NCBI GenBank assembly: GCA_028281765.1
Contig: JANQJF010000046.1
Location: 1 to 45,877, forward strand
DNA from: Planctomycetota bacterium
Lineage (GTDB): Bacteria; Planctomycetota; UBA1135; UBA2386
Direction: 5' to 3'
Length of the DNA: 45,877 bases
Part shown: positions 1 to 9,090 of the stretch, in pieces
How positions within the stretch are numbered: the first letter of the stretch is position 1
How the letters are laid out: each line of letters opens with the position of its first letter
Position numbers and translations under genes: made by a program
The notes under the pieces: model-generated
Databases searched by the model: none
What the model was told of the DNA's origin: nothing
Seen by the model: only the letters and a program-made list of their open reading frames with translations

Positions 1-138
1 CTAATCTACTCGGTGCTCGGCAGTCTGTTCAGCGGCGCTGGAGCGCGCCGGACCGAGCCCGCCGCAGCCGGGTAAGCTGGGACCAAGCCCTAGTGCTCCG
101 CGTCCGAAGTCCGCATCAGGAGAAGCCGGCCATTCGAC

Positions 139-223
139 CCGCCCGCTGCGTTGCTGCTCCTCAACTTGTCCACTGACAAGCCGTGTCGGTGGACAAGTTG
201 AGGAGCAGCAACGCAGCGGGCGG
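139..223. repeat. Perfect 35-bp inverted repeat, long hairpin
   Basis: Bases 139-173 are the exact reverse complement of 189-223. After one T/G mismatch the stem continues for four more pairs (175-178 with 184-187), leaving a 5-base loop, so the whole forms a stem of about 40 bp. It lies 45 bp beyond the stop of the kinase-CHAT-FGE gene. There is no T-tract, so it is not a standard intrinsic terminator, though it could end or protect the transcript. A small hairpin mobile element or a recombination site are alternatives. I saw no second copy in this window. Confidence 0.9.
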
Positions 224-268
224 ACCGTAGGGGCAGCGACATATGTGGCGAACATCGGCGACGCCACA

Positions 269-3200
269 CTAACGCGCGACAACATCCGCAGCGCAGCGGA
301 AGCCCGAGCAGACGTCGCGATACCCTTTGCTGGCTTTGATGTGAATCGTTGCGAGCCCGTATACCTCACACGTTTCACGCCAGCCGCCGCCCAGCACCCG
401 GACATCGGAGCCGTCTCGCTCCGAAACGAACTCGGTCGCATTGCCCACCATCTGCACGACACCGAACCGGGAGGCCCCGTCCACGAACGAGTCGACCGGG
501 ACCGGTGCCGCACCCTTGCCCTCGGCGCAACTGCACCGGGCCCGGTCGAACTCGTCCCCCCACGGGTAGAACGCCATCTGGTCTGCGCGCGCAGCTCGGA
601 CCCACTCGGCCTTGGTCGGTAGCCGCTTGCCGGCCCACTTCGCGTACGCGTACGCATCGAACCAATCCACGCCGACGACCGGTTGATTGTCGTGGTTGAA
701 CGCGGACTCGTTCCAGTACTTCGGCGTGTGATCCTTGTCTTCTGGCTGGTCGTCCGCTCGGAACTCGGCGTCACCGTGCGCGCGAACGTGTTCCAAGAAA
801 TCGCGATACTGCTCGTTGCTGACCTCGAACTTGTCGATCCGAAACGCGGCAACCTGCGTGGTCTCAGGATCACCCAACAGTCGCCACAGCTGCTTGCCGC
901 GAAGGAGTCGCGGGTCCACGGTCCGCGCCGCCTTGCCGCCGATGGCACTGGCGCGTCGAACCAAGCCCATGGTCCGCCCGGCCTCGCCGCCGAGCGTAAC
1001 GGTAGCCCCGTGGATTCGAACCATGCCTTCAGGGCAATCACCCACGGCATCTCGAACGCAGCGGAATCCGACGTACGGCGCAGTGGTCATCCGATCCTCC
1101 GCGAACGACCTCACGAACACCAAAGACCTCAGTTCGGGAACCAAGCTCTCGGTCGAAGCCCCTCCGCAAGCCATGTAGAGCGCTCCGCGACGGGTGGAAG
1201 TCCACTCCTGGACTCCGCCGGCCATTCCACACGGCGCTCCCGGCCGAGGTGGCTGCCACACCGTCACCTTTGGAATCTCCTGGGACCGTAGGTGCGGGCC
1301 AGGAACGAACTCGTCACCCCACGGGTAGAGGAAACCGCGCTCGCTTCTCGCCGCGAACTCCCACTCGTCCTCCGTCGGCAATCGACAACCCCTCCATTTC
1401 GCATACGCATATGCGTCGAACCAAGAGATGGTGACCACCGGCTGATCGTCGTCGCCCGGTTGCCGGGGCTTGTGTGAGTACCCCCGTGGCTCATCGGGGT
1501 GACAGTGTTCGTGCCTGTCCCCGACCGAGTGCAAGAACTCGGCATACTGCGCATTGGTGACTTCGTATCGGTCGATGTCAAACGCCTCCAACGTAACGGA
1601 TCGTGGTGGCGCATCGACTCGGCCGAAGATCCCTCCGAGGTTTCCTCGCCCGACGTTGTCGTCCGACTGCGTCCGCTTGTACGCCCGCAACCCACGCACC
1701 GTCGCGCTGTCATCAGGGAGACCCAAGAGAACCTCACCCGCGGGAATCTCGACCATCTCGCTCCGATCCGGAGGCGGCGTCCGTCCGCCCGACTCCTCCG
1801 CAAACCAAGACCACCACCCCCACAACGAAGCCACCAGCACAACAGCACTGATTCCCCACAGCAGCGTCCCCCGATTCGACCGACGCGCGACGACCGGAAC
1901 GGGCGTCTCTCGTGGGAACTTGAATTCCAACACGACCGGCGAAGCCATCCCAGCATCGACGACGCGCGACGGGCTGAGCCGCCGTCGATAGTGCGCCTGC
2001 ACGTGGCGCGGCTGCCCCACCGAGAGTTCGATCTCGCACGGGGTCTTTTGAGACGTCTCCTCTCCGTCGACCCAGACGACAGCACCCGACGGCACCGAAC
2101 GAACGCGCACTCGAACGTTTCGAGCCTTCGCGAACAGCGGCCCTGAACCAGTCCTCGACGACACGACGACCGGCGCGAACCAATCGACGCGATCCGACGC
2201 CCGTGACAGTCTCGCCGCGCTCCGGGCCTGCGTCACCGCCTGACCGAGCTCTACGCCGTTTGACACCGCCTGGTAGAGCTCGACGCTGAACTCCTGAGCG
2301 GCCAGGTTCGACACTTGGGTCAACATGCCGACCGACGGGATTCCCTGCTGCGCCAACTCGTAGGCGACACCGATCGAATCGCACACGTTCAGCACGACCA
2401 GACGCACCGACGCTGCGGCGCCGAGGATGTCGCGCACGAGCGCAGCCTCGACGAACTCCGATTCCGAGGTGTCGTCGTTCTCGAGGAACAAGCCCGCCAC
2501 CTTGCCGCGCCGATCGCCATGGTTGATGAAGTGCACGACATGCGGCGAATGCTCTTGCAGCGCACGTCGCAGAGAGCGACGCGAGCAGTTCCGCAGAGGA
2601 ATCAGCTTCACCTGCCCGCCTGTCTCGACCGGCCCGAACTCGGCTTCGATGGCCCCGATCTCGCGGGTTGCTTCGAGCGGCGGCAAGTCGGGCGGGTCTG
2701 CGACACACAGCAAGACGCGCAACGGACCTGCCAACTCGACCGGATCCTGCGGCGCGGCGCTCGTCGCCCGCGTCACTGCGAGTCCGTCGGTCGCCCCTAG
2801 AATCCTTCGACTCCTGGCGTGTAGCGCGATCTCCCACGGCAGCTGCCGCAGCTCCTCTGGATGAATCGTGAGTCGAATGCGCAGGCCCAACTTCTTGTCG
2901 AGGTCGTGATGCGCGTGCATGCAGACTTCGAACGTCGATGCGAGCGGGCCGGGGAACAGAGATCCGAACAACCGCCGGCCGAACTCTTCGATGTCGGTTG
3001 TGGTCAGAGAGTCGTCCCGCAGCTTGACCATCCACGTCCGGATCGGCTCGGCCTCGAGCTCTAGCTCCATCGGCTCCGGGACATCGCCCGCAGCCCCCTC
3101 GGCCTCCACGCTGACTCGGTATTGGGCCCCATCCTGATGAATGCTCACGCCGACGTCACGCCACGTCCAAGGTCCGGCGGGAACACCGCCGCGGCGCACG

Positions 3201-4063
3201 AGCACGACTCCGTCCGAAGAGCTCTCGAGTCGGTCGGCCACGCCTCCCTCAGAGGTGCCGGTCGCTGCGTCCAACTCTTCAATGAACTCGGCAGCTGACT
3301 GATGGCGGGCTTTGGGATCCTTCTCGCCGCTCCGCCGCATCAACTTGCTCAGTGCATCCGGTAGATCGGGAACGCGGGCGCGCGGGTCGGGGAACTTCGC
3401 GTTGACATGTTGGAGGTTCACGGCCGTCTGCGTCCCTCCGAATGGCGCCTGCCCGACGACCAAATGGTAGTAGGTGCACGCCAACGCGTAGAGATCCGTT
3501 CGCTGGTCGAGGTCTTGATCCTGCCACTGTTCTGGCGCCATGAACGCAGGCGTGCCGACGACCATTCCCGGAGAGGTCAGATGTGTGGTGTCCGTCGCGA
3601 TGGACGCCAAGCCGAAGTCCACCAGCACGACCTCGCCACCCGACGACCGACGCATGACGTTGGCGGGCTTGATGTCGCGATGGATGACTCTCGACTCATG
3701 CGCCGCTTGGAGACCACAAGCCGCTTGGCGTACGACCCGTGTCGCCTCCAACCACGGCATTCGACGGATGCGTTGCAGCTCGGCGAGCAGCGACCCACCC
3801 TCCAAGTACTCCATGGCGATGTACCACTGTCCGGCGTCCTCCGCAATCGCGTAGACGGTGGCGATGTGCGGACTGCGAAGCTGTGCCATCGTCTTCGCTT
3901 CTTTGTTGAAGCGCTCGACGGTCCGCCTCTCGACGCTCGCGGCCTTCAGCATCTTGATCGCGACCTCGCGATCGAGGCTGAGGTCCTTCGCCAACCAGAC
4001 CTCAGCCATCGCCCCTTCGCCCAAGAGGCGGATCAACTCGTAGTTCCCGATTCGTCTGGCCAT
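269..4063 (-). CDS. Membrane Ser/Thr kinase fused to CHAT protease, PEGA-like and two FGE/SUMF1-like domains
   Basis: Protein of 1264 aa. Residues 8-265 are a complete Hanks-type kinase: glycine loop GEGAMA (15-20), Lys37, HRD at 128-130, DFG at 149-151 and APE at 176-178. Residues about 395-640 are a CHAT caspase-like domain, with the catalytic pair probably His515 (HFINHGD) and Cys561 (LNVCDS). A PEGA-like beta segment (648-715) precedes a membrane helix (733-754). Outside lie two formylglycine-generating-enzyme-like domains, 770-1006 and about 1014-1260, both with RLPT and YPWGDEF motifs. Neither shows the C-x4-C catalytic cysteine pair of true FGE, so they are more likely binding domains. 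I chose ATG 4063 because the kinase fold begins right there; an in-frame ATG at 4171 follows the upstream stop closely and adds 36 unconserved residues. It is the last gene of the ankyrin-lipase-kinase operon. Substrates are unknown. Confidence 0.93.
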   Translation of the reverse strand: MARRIGNYELIRLLGEGAMAEVWLAKDLSLDREVAIKMLKAASVERRTVERFNKEAKTMAQLRSPHIATVYAIAEDAGQWYIAMEYLEGGSLLAELQRIRRMPWLEATRVVRQAACGLQAAHESRVIHRDIKPANVMRRSSGGEVVLVDFGLASIATDTTHLTSPGMVVGTPAFMAPEQWQDQDLDQRTDLYALACTYYHLVVGQAPFGGTQTAVNLQHVNAKFPDPRARVPDLPDALSKLMRRSGEKDPKARHQSAAEFIEELDAATGTSEGGVADRLESSSDGVVLVRRGGVPAGPWTWRDVGVSIHQDGAQYRVSVEAEGAAGDVPEPMELELEAEPIRTWMVKLRDDSLTTTDIEEFGRRLFGSLFPGPLASTFEVCMHAHHDLDKKLGLRIRLTIHPEELRQLPWEIALHARSRRILGATDGLAVTRATSAAPQDPVELAGPLRVLLCVADPPDLPPLEATREIGAIEAEFGPVETGGQVKLIPLRNCSRRSLRRALQEHSPHVVHFINHGDRRGKVAGLFLENDDTSESEFVEAALVRDILGAAASVRLVVLNVCDSIGVAYELAQQGIPSVGMLTQVSNLAAQEFSVELYQAVSNGVELGQAVTQARSAARLSRASDRVDWFAPVVVSSRTGSGPLFAKARNVRVRVRSVPSGAVVWVDGEETSQKTPCEIELSVGQPRHVQAHYRRRLSPSRVVDAGMASPVVLEFKFPRETPVPVVARRSNRGTLLWGISAVVLVASLWGWWSWFAEESGGRTPPPDRSEMVEIPAGEVLLGLPDDSATVRGLRAYKRTQSDDNVGRGNLGGIFGRVDAPPRSVTLEAFDIDRYEVTNAQYAEFLHSVGDRHEHCHPDEPRGYSHKPRQPGDDDQPVVTISWFDAYAYAKWRGCRLPTEDEWEFAARSERGFLYPWGDEFVPGPHLRSQEIPKVTVWQPPRPGAPCGMAGGVQEWTSTRRGALYMACGGASTESLVPELRSLVFVRSFAEDRMTTAPYVGFRCVRDAVGDCPEGMVRIHGATVTLGGEAGRTMGLVRRASAIGGKAARTVDPRLLRGKQLWRLLGDPETTQVAAFRIDKFEVSNEQYRDFLEHVRAHGDAEFRADDQPEDKDHTPKYWNESAFNHDNQPVVGVDWFDAYAYAKWAGKRLPTKAEWVRAARADQMAFYPWGDEFDRARCSCAEGKGAAPVPVDSFVDGASRFGVVQMVGNATEFVSERDGSDVRVLGGGWRETCEVYGLATIHIKASKGYRDVCSGFRCAADVVAR

Positions 4064-4177
4064 CGCACGCAGGGTCGCGCGCGAAGCGGACCCGCGTACA
4101 TGAGCGTGCCAGCGGACCGGGCGAAAATCCAGCCCACCGAGGGGGACCGTGGCGCCGGCACCGGACGCCATGGGCCC

Positions 4178-7100
4178 CTACTCGGAAGCGACGACTCGTC
4201 CTGCCTCGTGCTGAATCTCGATCTTGCGCCCGCCGACGGAGGCAGACGCGAGTTCGCCGTTTGCGTACTCGTACGCCACGACGTGCGCAGGCCCGCTGCC
4301 ATTCGTCACTCTCGCTCGGGTGATCCGGCAGTCGAAGCCCGCAAACTCGTAGTCGAAGGCGACGACCGTATCACCCTTGACCATGCGCTCGACGGTGCGC
4401 GCGCCGACGTGAGCCAGCCGCCCGCCGGGATCGAAGGCCAGCCTCCGGCCACCACGTTCGTGTAGCACGAACGACCCACCGACCATCACACTGACGTGCG
4501 TGAACGGCGAAGCCCGATCCTCAGGAACGTACTCAACATCGTCATCCGGGTTGTCGATATCGAGCACGAAACGCGTCGCGATGCTCCCCTCGCTCGACAG
4601 CTGGAGACGCGTCGGCAACTCGATGTGCCCGATCTTCGAACGGTGATCGCCGGCACTACTCAGCGAGAACCCCGCCCGCTCCTCGGCGGTAGCCTCACGT
4701 TGTTGACTGCCGTATTCGAACTCGACCTTGTACTCGTCGGTCAGCAACATCGCGACGACCTCACCGGTAGGGTCGAAGTGGAACTGGCTACCGAGCTTGT
4801 CGACCAAACGAAACGATCCATCGGTCAGGAAGAACACGCCGAGCACGGTGCTCTCCTCGACGCGATCGGGCACGTAGCCCACCGCCTGATATGTCGAATC
4901 ATCAAACGAGAGCACTTCGGTCGAACCACTGAGTCGGTTCTCGACCGTGAGGCGCTCGGGGACACGAACTCCCCGGAACTCGCGCCTTGCGTCGTCCGCG
5001 GGCTGCAGGCGGTAGGGAATCGCCAGATGCCAGGCGTCACCGAAGGTCGCGGGCCCGGTGTAGTCAGGCGAGTAGTACCGAACCAACTCCAAGCCGGGAC
5101 GCCCGTCTTCGCGAAACGCCAGGTCCGTCTGGTAGACGTCTCCACCTACCCCCGATGTCGCCAACGTCACGTCATGAGCCGCGGCCGCCGTGATTGCACT
5201 GTTCGCCGAGGCGCCGGCCATCTCGGTGACGCGCACCTCCGGAACCGCCGACGCACCGGCCGCTCGCTGCGCTTGCGCCAGCGCTCGAGCCGCGACGTCG
5301 TCCCGCACGTACTTCGCAGCCGAACGCGGCGACTTCAGATCCACGCCGCCCTTGATCGTGAGCTGGGGAAAGTGGTCGGACTCCTTGACCAACTCGGCAA
5401 CGGTGCCAGGTGAGTCCTCCGTGATGATCAGTTCCTTGTTCGCGAGCAGGTACCACAGCATCGGCACCTCTTTCTCGACCAAGAACTTCGAGAGACTGAT
5501 CAACTTGGCGTACTCGAACAGCTCTTGATAGATCGGGTACCGCTCCGCGATCGCCGGGTAACTCGCGCTGAAACGCCGAGCAAATTCCTGATTAGCGACA
5601 TCGACACGGCCTCCGGCATTCTCGGTTTCCGTCTTGAGCAGCATTCGGCCGCTGTCGAACAACAGCATGCCCCCAGCGAGGTGAAATCTCATCTGGTCGG
5701 GCACGAACCAGAACCGACTCGTTCCACCACGACACAACTTGCCGATCCGATTGGCGATGTCGTCGGGGTTCTCGAATCCAGGTAGATCAGGACGACTCGT
5801 ACCGATTGCCCACTCCTTCATCGTGTAGTCCGCGACCCTCATGACACGGCCAAGATCGGAATTGATGACTTCTCCGATGTACCGAACCATGTGGCGATCG
5901 ACGTTGGGTGCGATCGGGTCGATGGAGATACCTGGACCCTCCTTGCTGAAATACGTCGCCCAGAGTGCCGTGACGAATCGGCGTAGATCCCGAATCGAGA
6001 CACCCTGATCGGGGTTCTCGAACAACAGTGAGAAGCGACCCGAAGCCAGCATCTCCGCGCTGTGCGCAACCTCTGCGGATGCATCGAGCATCACCCCACC
6101 GACTCCAGGCGAGCGACCGGCTTGGAATGTCGGTCCTGTCGACACCGGTGTGCGCGACCAAGTGTCGGGGCGCGAAATCGGCGACCGGCGCACGCTGTAG
6201 TGCGATCGCGTCTCGACGCGAGTCATGACCGGTGTCGCCGAGTAGACGGCCTCCGCGCGGAATGCGTCCGCGATGCGTCCGAGCACCGACCGGTGTGGGT
6301 TGGTACGCACACGGTGAACGTTCGGCGCGCCGACGCGGGCCTCGAGATTCCTCTGGAGCCGATCGGCCTCAGGGCCATGGCCAACGACGAGGGCGCGCTG
6401 CGAATGGCTGTGCATGCGCGTCGTCAATCGCGACTCCAACTCGGACCCGGGCTGCCGATGTTGCGGAGTGTACGGCATGCGCACGATCGGCGGCGGCCGG
6501 CGATTCTGCTCGGAGAACGGCCTCGGCGGCACCCCATGGATCTGCGACTGGTAGCGCTGCAAGGTCGGAGTTTCGAGCTGGTCGATGCGCGCGATCTGCC
6601 GCGCCGACATCCCGAGATTGATGTTGTTGATCTCGAGGTACTTCGACAGCGACTGGATCGGCGCGTTGGCGCGCACGCGGTTTTGTTGTGACAAGCGCCA
6701 CTGCTCGATGATCACACCATCAGTCCCAGAGGCGGCCGACCAGTTCCGTCGAAAGATGTCGTACGACGCGTCGCGCAGAACGTTCGCCGCCGTGTCGCCG
6801 AAGGCGACGAACGCCTTGATCGCACGTGGATTCCCCGCGAACGCGACGGAGCCGAGGGTCGCCCAGGCGCCCTTGTTGATGCCGTCCCAAAAGTCCGTCG
6901 CACTCTGCAGGTCGAAGCGCCCCTTCGACACCCTGCTCGCCGCGCTGCGAGCAAGCTCGGACAGCCCCACGTTGACTTCCTTGCCGATCCACTTCTTGAG
7001 CCCCTGACTCTCGGCGTAGTCCATCACTTGCTTGGTTATCTCGGCCAACGCCTCGGACCGAACGAAGGTGAAGTCGCCAGCGCTCGCCGTGCGGAGGTCG

Positions 7101-8362
7101 TTCTCGACACCACGCGCGATCTGATAGAAGTCGTTCGCCTTGCCGAGGAGTTCGAATCGCTCGTCGAGCTTCGCTGTACGCGCAGTCTCGCCGAAGCGCG
7201 CCACGGAGAGATTGTGCAGACCACCCGCAATCGACAGCGAACGCGAGACGAACTTCTCCACCTCGCGGCGCGGCAGCATGAACCGGCCGTGCGGCGACGA
7301 CTGCTGCGGCCAACTCGATTTGAATCCCAGCACGTGGTCCACACCGAGCCCGCCCGCGCGCTGCTGGAGCTGGTGATCGGACAGGGTCTCACGGATGCGG
7401 TGCACGTTGTCGACACCGAGGCGACGCCCCATCTCGCGCGCCATGAAGTCCGCATCGGCGCCATCACCGTAGATCAACACGCTACGCGCCCCGGACGCGT
7501 GCAGTGCCATCGCCCGCGACGCGAGTTCTCGGTTTTCACCGAGCCCCGGTGAGCTCAACATCGGGATCGATCTGCCACCCTGTCGCGTCCGCGGCAGGGC
7601 CGCCGCAGTGTGTTCAATACTGGTGATCAACCGGTCGTGATTGTGCGATTGCACTGCCCGAATCCCGGACGCAAGAGGACTGATCGGCGGCACCAGGCCG
7701 TCAAGCACGCTCGGCGCGGGTTCGATGGTGTGCATCGCCCCTAGCTGGGTGCCCCACAGTTTTGAGACGGGGTCCCCTTTCAGGCGAATGTTCGTGACGT
7801 TGCCATGGGCTCGCAACATCTCGGCGGGGGTCCCGTTGGCGTACGCTTTGCTCAGCGGCGCCGCGTCGAACACGACCGACTTGATCCCTAGTGCAAAGCT
7901 CACGGCCTGCGCCATCGAACCTCCCAGAGAATGGCCCGTGGCCGTCATCTTGATCCCACGCTCGGACGCTGTCTTGTGCAGGTCACGCGCGACCCGAAGC
8001 GCATCCTCGTACTGCTGCGTCTTGCCCATGGTGGACTGCGCGATGTTCGAGCGCCAATCCTTGCCGTCCTCGGTGCCGGCGAACGCGAGTTCCCATTCGA
8101 CTCGACCGTCGGCCGAACGCCGCTCGAATAGCTTGTAGTCGAGACCCGACTCCAACGAGGCTTCGGAACGGAGTCGCCACATCCCGGCGCGCCGATCCCC
8201 GAAAGGCTGCAGCGGGTTGTCGTCGTACGCCGATTGGCTGAGCCGAGCCGACTGAAGGATGCGTTGCAGCTCGTCTTGCGTGAACGATTGCGCCCGGAGG
8301 CCTGGACTCCCGAGAACTGCCGCACAGAGCGCGATGCCCCATCCGAAGCAGCGCCACATCAT
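4178..8362 (-). CDS. Secreted class 3 lipase-like hydrolase with RHS-like C-terminal region
   Basis: Protein of 1394 aa with a signal peptide (cleavage near residue 24, after LRA). Residues about 40-260 match the lipase class 3 alpha/beta-hydrolase fold, with nucleophile elbow GHSLGG at 143-148 (Ser145). The middle contains two related segments, around 285-330 and 640-690, each reading roughly VLIYGDGADADF or VVGHGPEADRL followed by an NVHR motif, so an internal duplication is likely. From about 1065 to the end the protein resembles the start of RHS/YD-repeat proteins (a DUF6531-like region with FGDAWHLAIPYRL). There is no core-closing motif and no recognisable toxin tip. Its ATG overlaps the ankyrin stop in ATGA, implying translational coupling. 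A secreted or surface phospholipase/esterase is the most direct reading; a delivered effector is inference. Confidence 0.88.
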   Translation of the reverse strand: MMWRCFGWGIALCAAVLGSPGLRAQSFTQDELQRILQSARLSQSAYDDNPLQPFGDRRAGMWRLRSEASLESGLDYKLFERRSADGRVEWELAFAGTEDGKDWRSNIAQSTMGKTQQYEDALRVARDLHKTASERGIKMTATGHSLGGSMAQAVSFALGIKSVVFDAAPLSKAYANGTPAEMLRAHGNVTNIRLKGDPVSKLWGTQLGAMHTIEPAPSVLDGLVPPISPLASGIRAVQSHNHDRLITSIEHTAAALPRTRQGGRSIPMLSSPGLGENRELASRAMALHASGARSVLIYGDGADADFMAREMGRRLGVDNVHRIRETLSDHQLQQRAGGLGVDHVLGFKSSWPQQSSPHGRFMLPRREVEKFVSRSLSIAGGLHNLSVARFGETARTAKLDERFELLGKANDFYQIARGVENDLRTASAGDFTFVRSEALAEITKQVMDYAESQGLKKWIGKEVNVGLSELARSAASRVSKGRFDLQSATDFWDGINKGAWATLGSVAFAGNPRAIKAFVAFGDTAANVLRDASYDIFRRNWSAASGTDGVIIEQWRLSQQNRVRANAPIQSLSKYLEINNINLGMSARQIARIDQLETPTLQRYQSQIHGVPPRPFSEQNRRPPPIVRMPYTPQHRQPGSELESRLTTRMHSHSQRALVVGHGPEADRLQRNLEARVGAPNVHRVRTNPHRSVLGRIADAFRAEAVYSATPVMTRVETRSHYSVRRSPISRPDTWSRTPVSTGPTFQAGRSPGVGGVMLDASAEVAHSAEMLASGRFSLLFENPDQGVSIRDLRRFVTALWATYFSKEGPGISIDPIAPNVDRHMVRYIGEVINSDLGRVMRVADYTMKEWAIGTSRPDLPGFENPDDIANRIGKLCRGGTSRFWFVPDQMRFHLAGGMLLFDSGRMLLKTETENAGGRVDVANQEFARRFSASYPAIAERYPIYQELFEYAKLISLSKFLVEKEVPMLWYLLANKELIITEDSPGTVAELVKESDHFPQLTIKGGVDLKSPRSAAKYVRDDVAARALAQAQRAAGASAVPEVRVTEMAGASANSAITAAAAHDVTLATSGVGGDVYQTDLAFREDGRPGLELVRYYSPDYTGPATFGDAWHLAIPYRLQPADDARREFRGVRVPERLTVENRLSGSTEVLSFDDSTYQAVGYVPDRVEESTVLGVFFLTDGSFRLVDKLGSQFHFDPTGEVVAMLLTDEYKVEFEYGSQQREATAEERAGFSLSSAGDHRSKIGHIELPTRLQLSSEGSIATRFVLDIDNPDDDVEYVPEDRASPFTHVSVMVGGSFVLHERGGRRLAFDPGGRLAHVGARTVERMVKGDTVVAFDYEFAGFDCRITRARVTNGSGPAHVVAYEYANGELASASVGGRKIEIQHEAGRVVASE

Positions 8363-8847
8363 CGCGCACCCCCCTTCGCCTCGAGCACCCCGAGGAGCAA
8401 CTCCGCCACTTCATCCCGCTCCGCGGCGAGCGCAAGATTCAGGGGTGTGACGCCGGGTGAGGCTTCGAGTCCGGGAGACGCTCCAGCGTCAAGCAGGTGA
8501 CGAACCACAGCGAGGTAGCCCTCTTGACAGGCGAAGTGGAGCGGCGCGACGCCCGCGAGGTTCTTCGCGTTCGCGTCAGCACCACGATCGAGCAGCAGCG
8601 CCACCGTGTTGACGAAGTTCCCGGCGGTTGCGTGATGCAGAGCAGTCCAGCCGTGCTGATCTCGCGCCGACAGGTCGGCCTGCGGCAAGAGAGCACGAAC
8701 TTCGGCAATACGCCCGTTCGCCGCAGCGACGAGCAGAGGATCGACTGGCGACAGCGGCGACGCAACCGACGTGCTCGCAGTCAAGACCCCCAGACCAACA
8801 CAGCCACCGAAGAACGAACAAAACATGACCAAAGGCACGAGACGCAT
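8359..8847 (-). CDS. Exported ankyrin-repeat protein
   Basis: Protein of 162 aa starting at ATG 8847, with a strong GAGGAG ribosome site six bases upstream. The N-terminus is a signal sequence (about residues 1-30); FGGC near residue 16 could be a lipobox, but an SPI-type signal is equally possible. Residues 35-155 hold four ankyrin repeats with the typical G-TALHHA, G-APLHFA and G-TPLNLA starts. It is the first gene of its operon and overlaps the lipase start by four bases. Ankyrin proteins next to exported hydrolases often act as partners or inhibitors, which would make this a candidate immunity or chaperone protein; that is inference. A minus-strand promoter motif lies at 8930-8955, about 75 bp before the start codon allowing for the transcription start. 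Confidence 0.9.
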   Translation of the reverse strand: MRLVPLVMFCSFFGGCVGLGVLTASTSVASPLSPVDPLLVAAANGRIAEVRALLPQADLSARDQHGWTALHHATAGNFVNTVALLLDRGADANAKNLAGVAPLHFACQEGYLAVVRHLLDAGASPGLEASPGVTPLNLALAAERDEVAELLLGVLEAKGGAR

Positions 8848-8929
8848 CGACAACTCCTCTGAGAGAAACAGAGAGAAACGGGCCGCCCGAGAATCCCACG
8901 ACACGGAGCATCTCGAGCAATGCGGCCCA

Positions 8930-8955
8930 TACGCGCGATACGCGCTCGGCGTTAC
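8930..8955 (-). promoter_or_regulatory. ECF-type promoter motif for the ankyrin-lipase-kinase operon
   Basis: On the minus strand GTAAC (8955-8951) is followed after exactly 17 bases by CGTA (8933-8930). The same arrangement occurs upstream of other units in this region. The expected transcription start is near 8923, giving a leader of about 75 bases before ATG 8847. It is back to back with the plus-strand copy at 8985-9010; the two -35 elements are 29 bp apart. Confidence 0.8.
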
Positions 8956-8984
8956 ACCACCTCGCCGTGCCTCTGGGCGTGGAT

Positions 8985-9010
8985 GTAACACTGCGTGAGT
9001 GAGATTCGTA
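8985..9010 (+). promoter_or_regulatory. ECF-type promoter motif for the LRR receptor gene
   Basis: GTAAC (8985-8989), 17 bases, then CGTA (9007-9010). The predicted transcription start near 9017 rules out the upstream in-frame ATG at 8995 and supports ATG 9091 as the start of the LRR gene. Confidence 0.8.
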
Positions 9011-9090
9011 ACTGGATCCCACGGCTTGATGGCTCCGGCGCGGCCCACGGGATACCCTGTCGAAGCTCTCGCCGCTCGCGCCTCTTCGCA

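Noticed and set aside
1..1050. 349-codon open frame on the minus strand
   Set aside because: It overlaps the FGE-like domains of the kinase-CHAT protein in another frame and is Arg/Ser-rich without any domain, as expected from GC-rich shadow frames.
269..4063. FGE-like domains as the variable protein of a diversity-generating retroelement
   Set aside because: The fold is used in such proteins, but there is no reverse transcriptase and I see no template repeat in the window.
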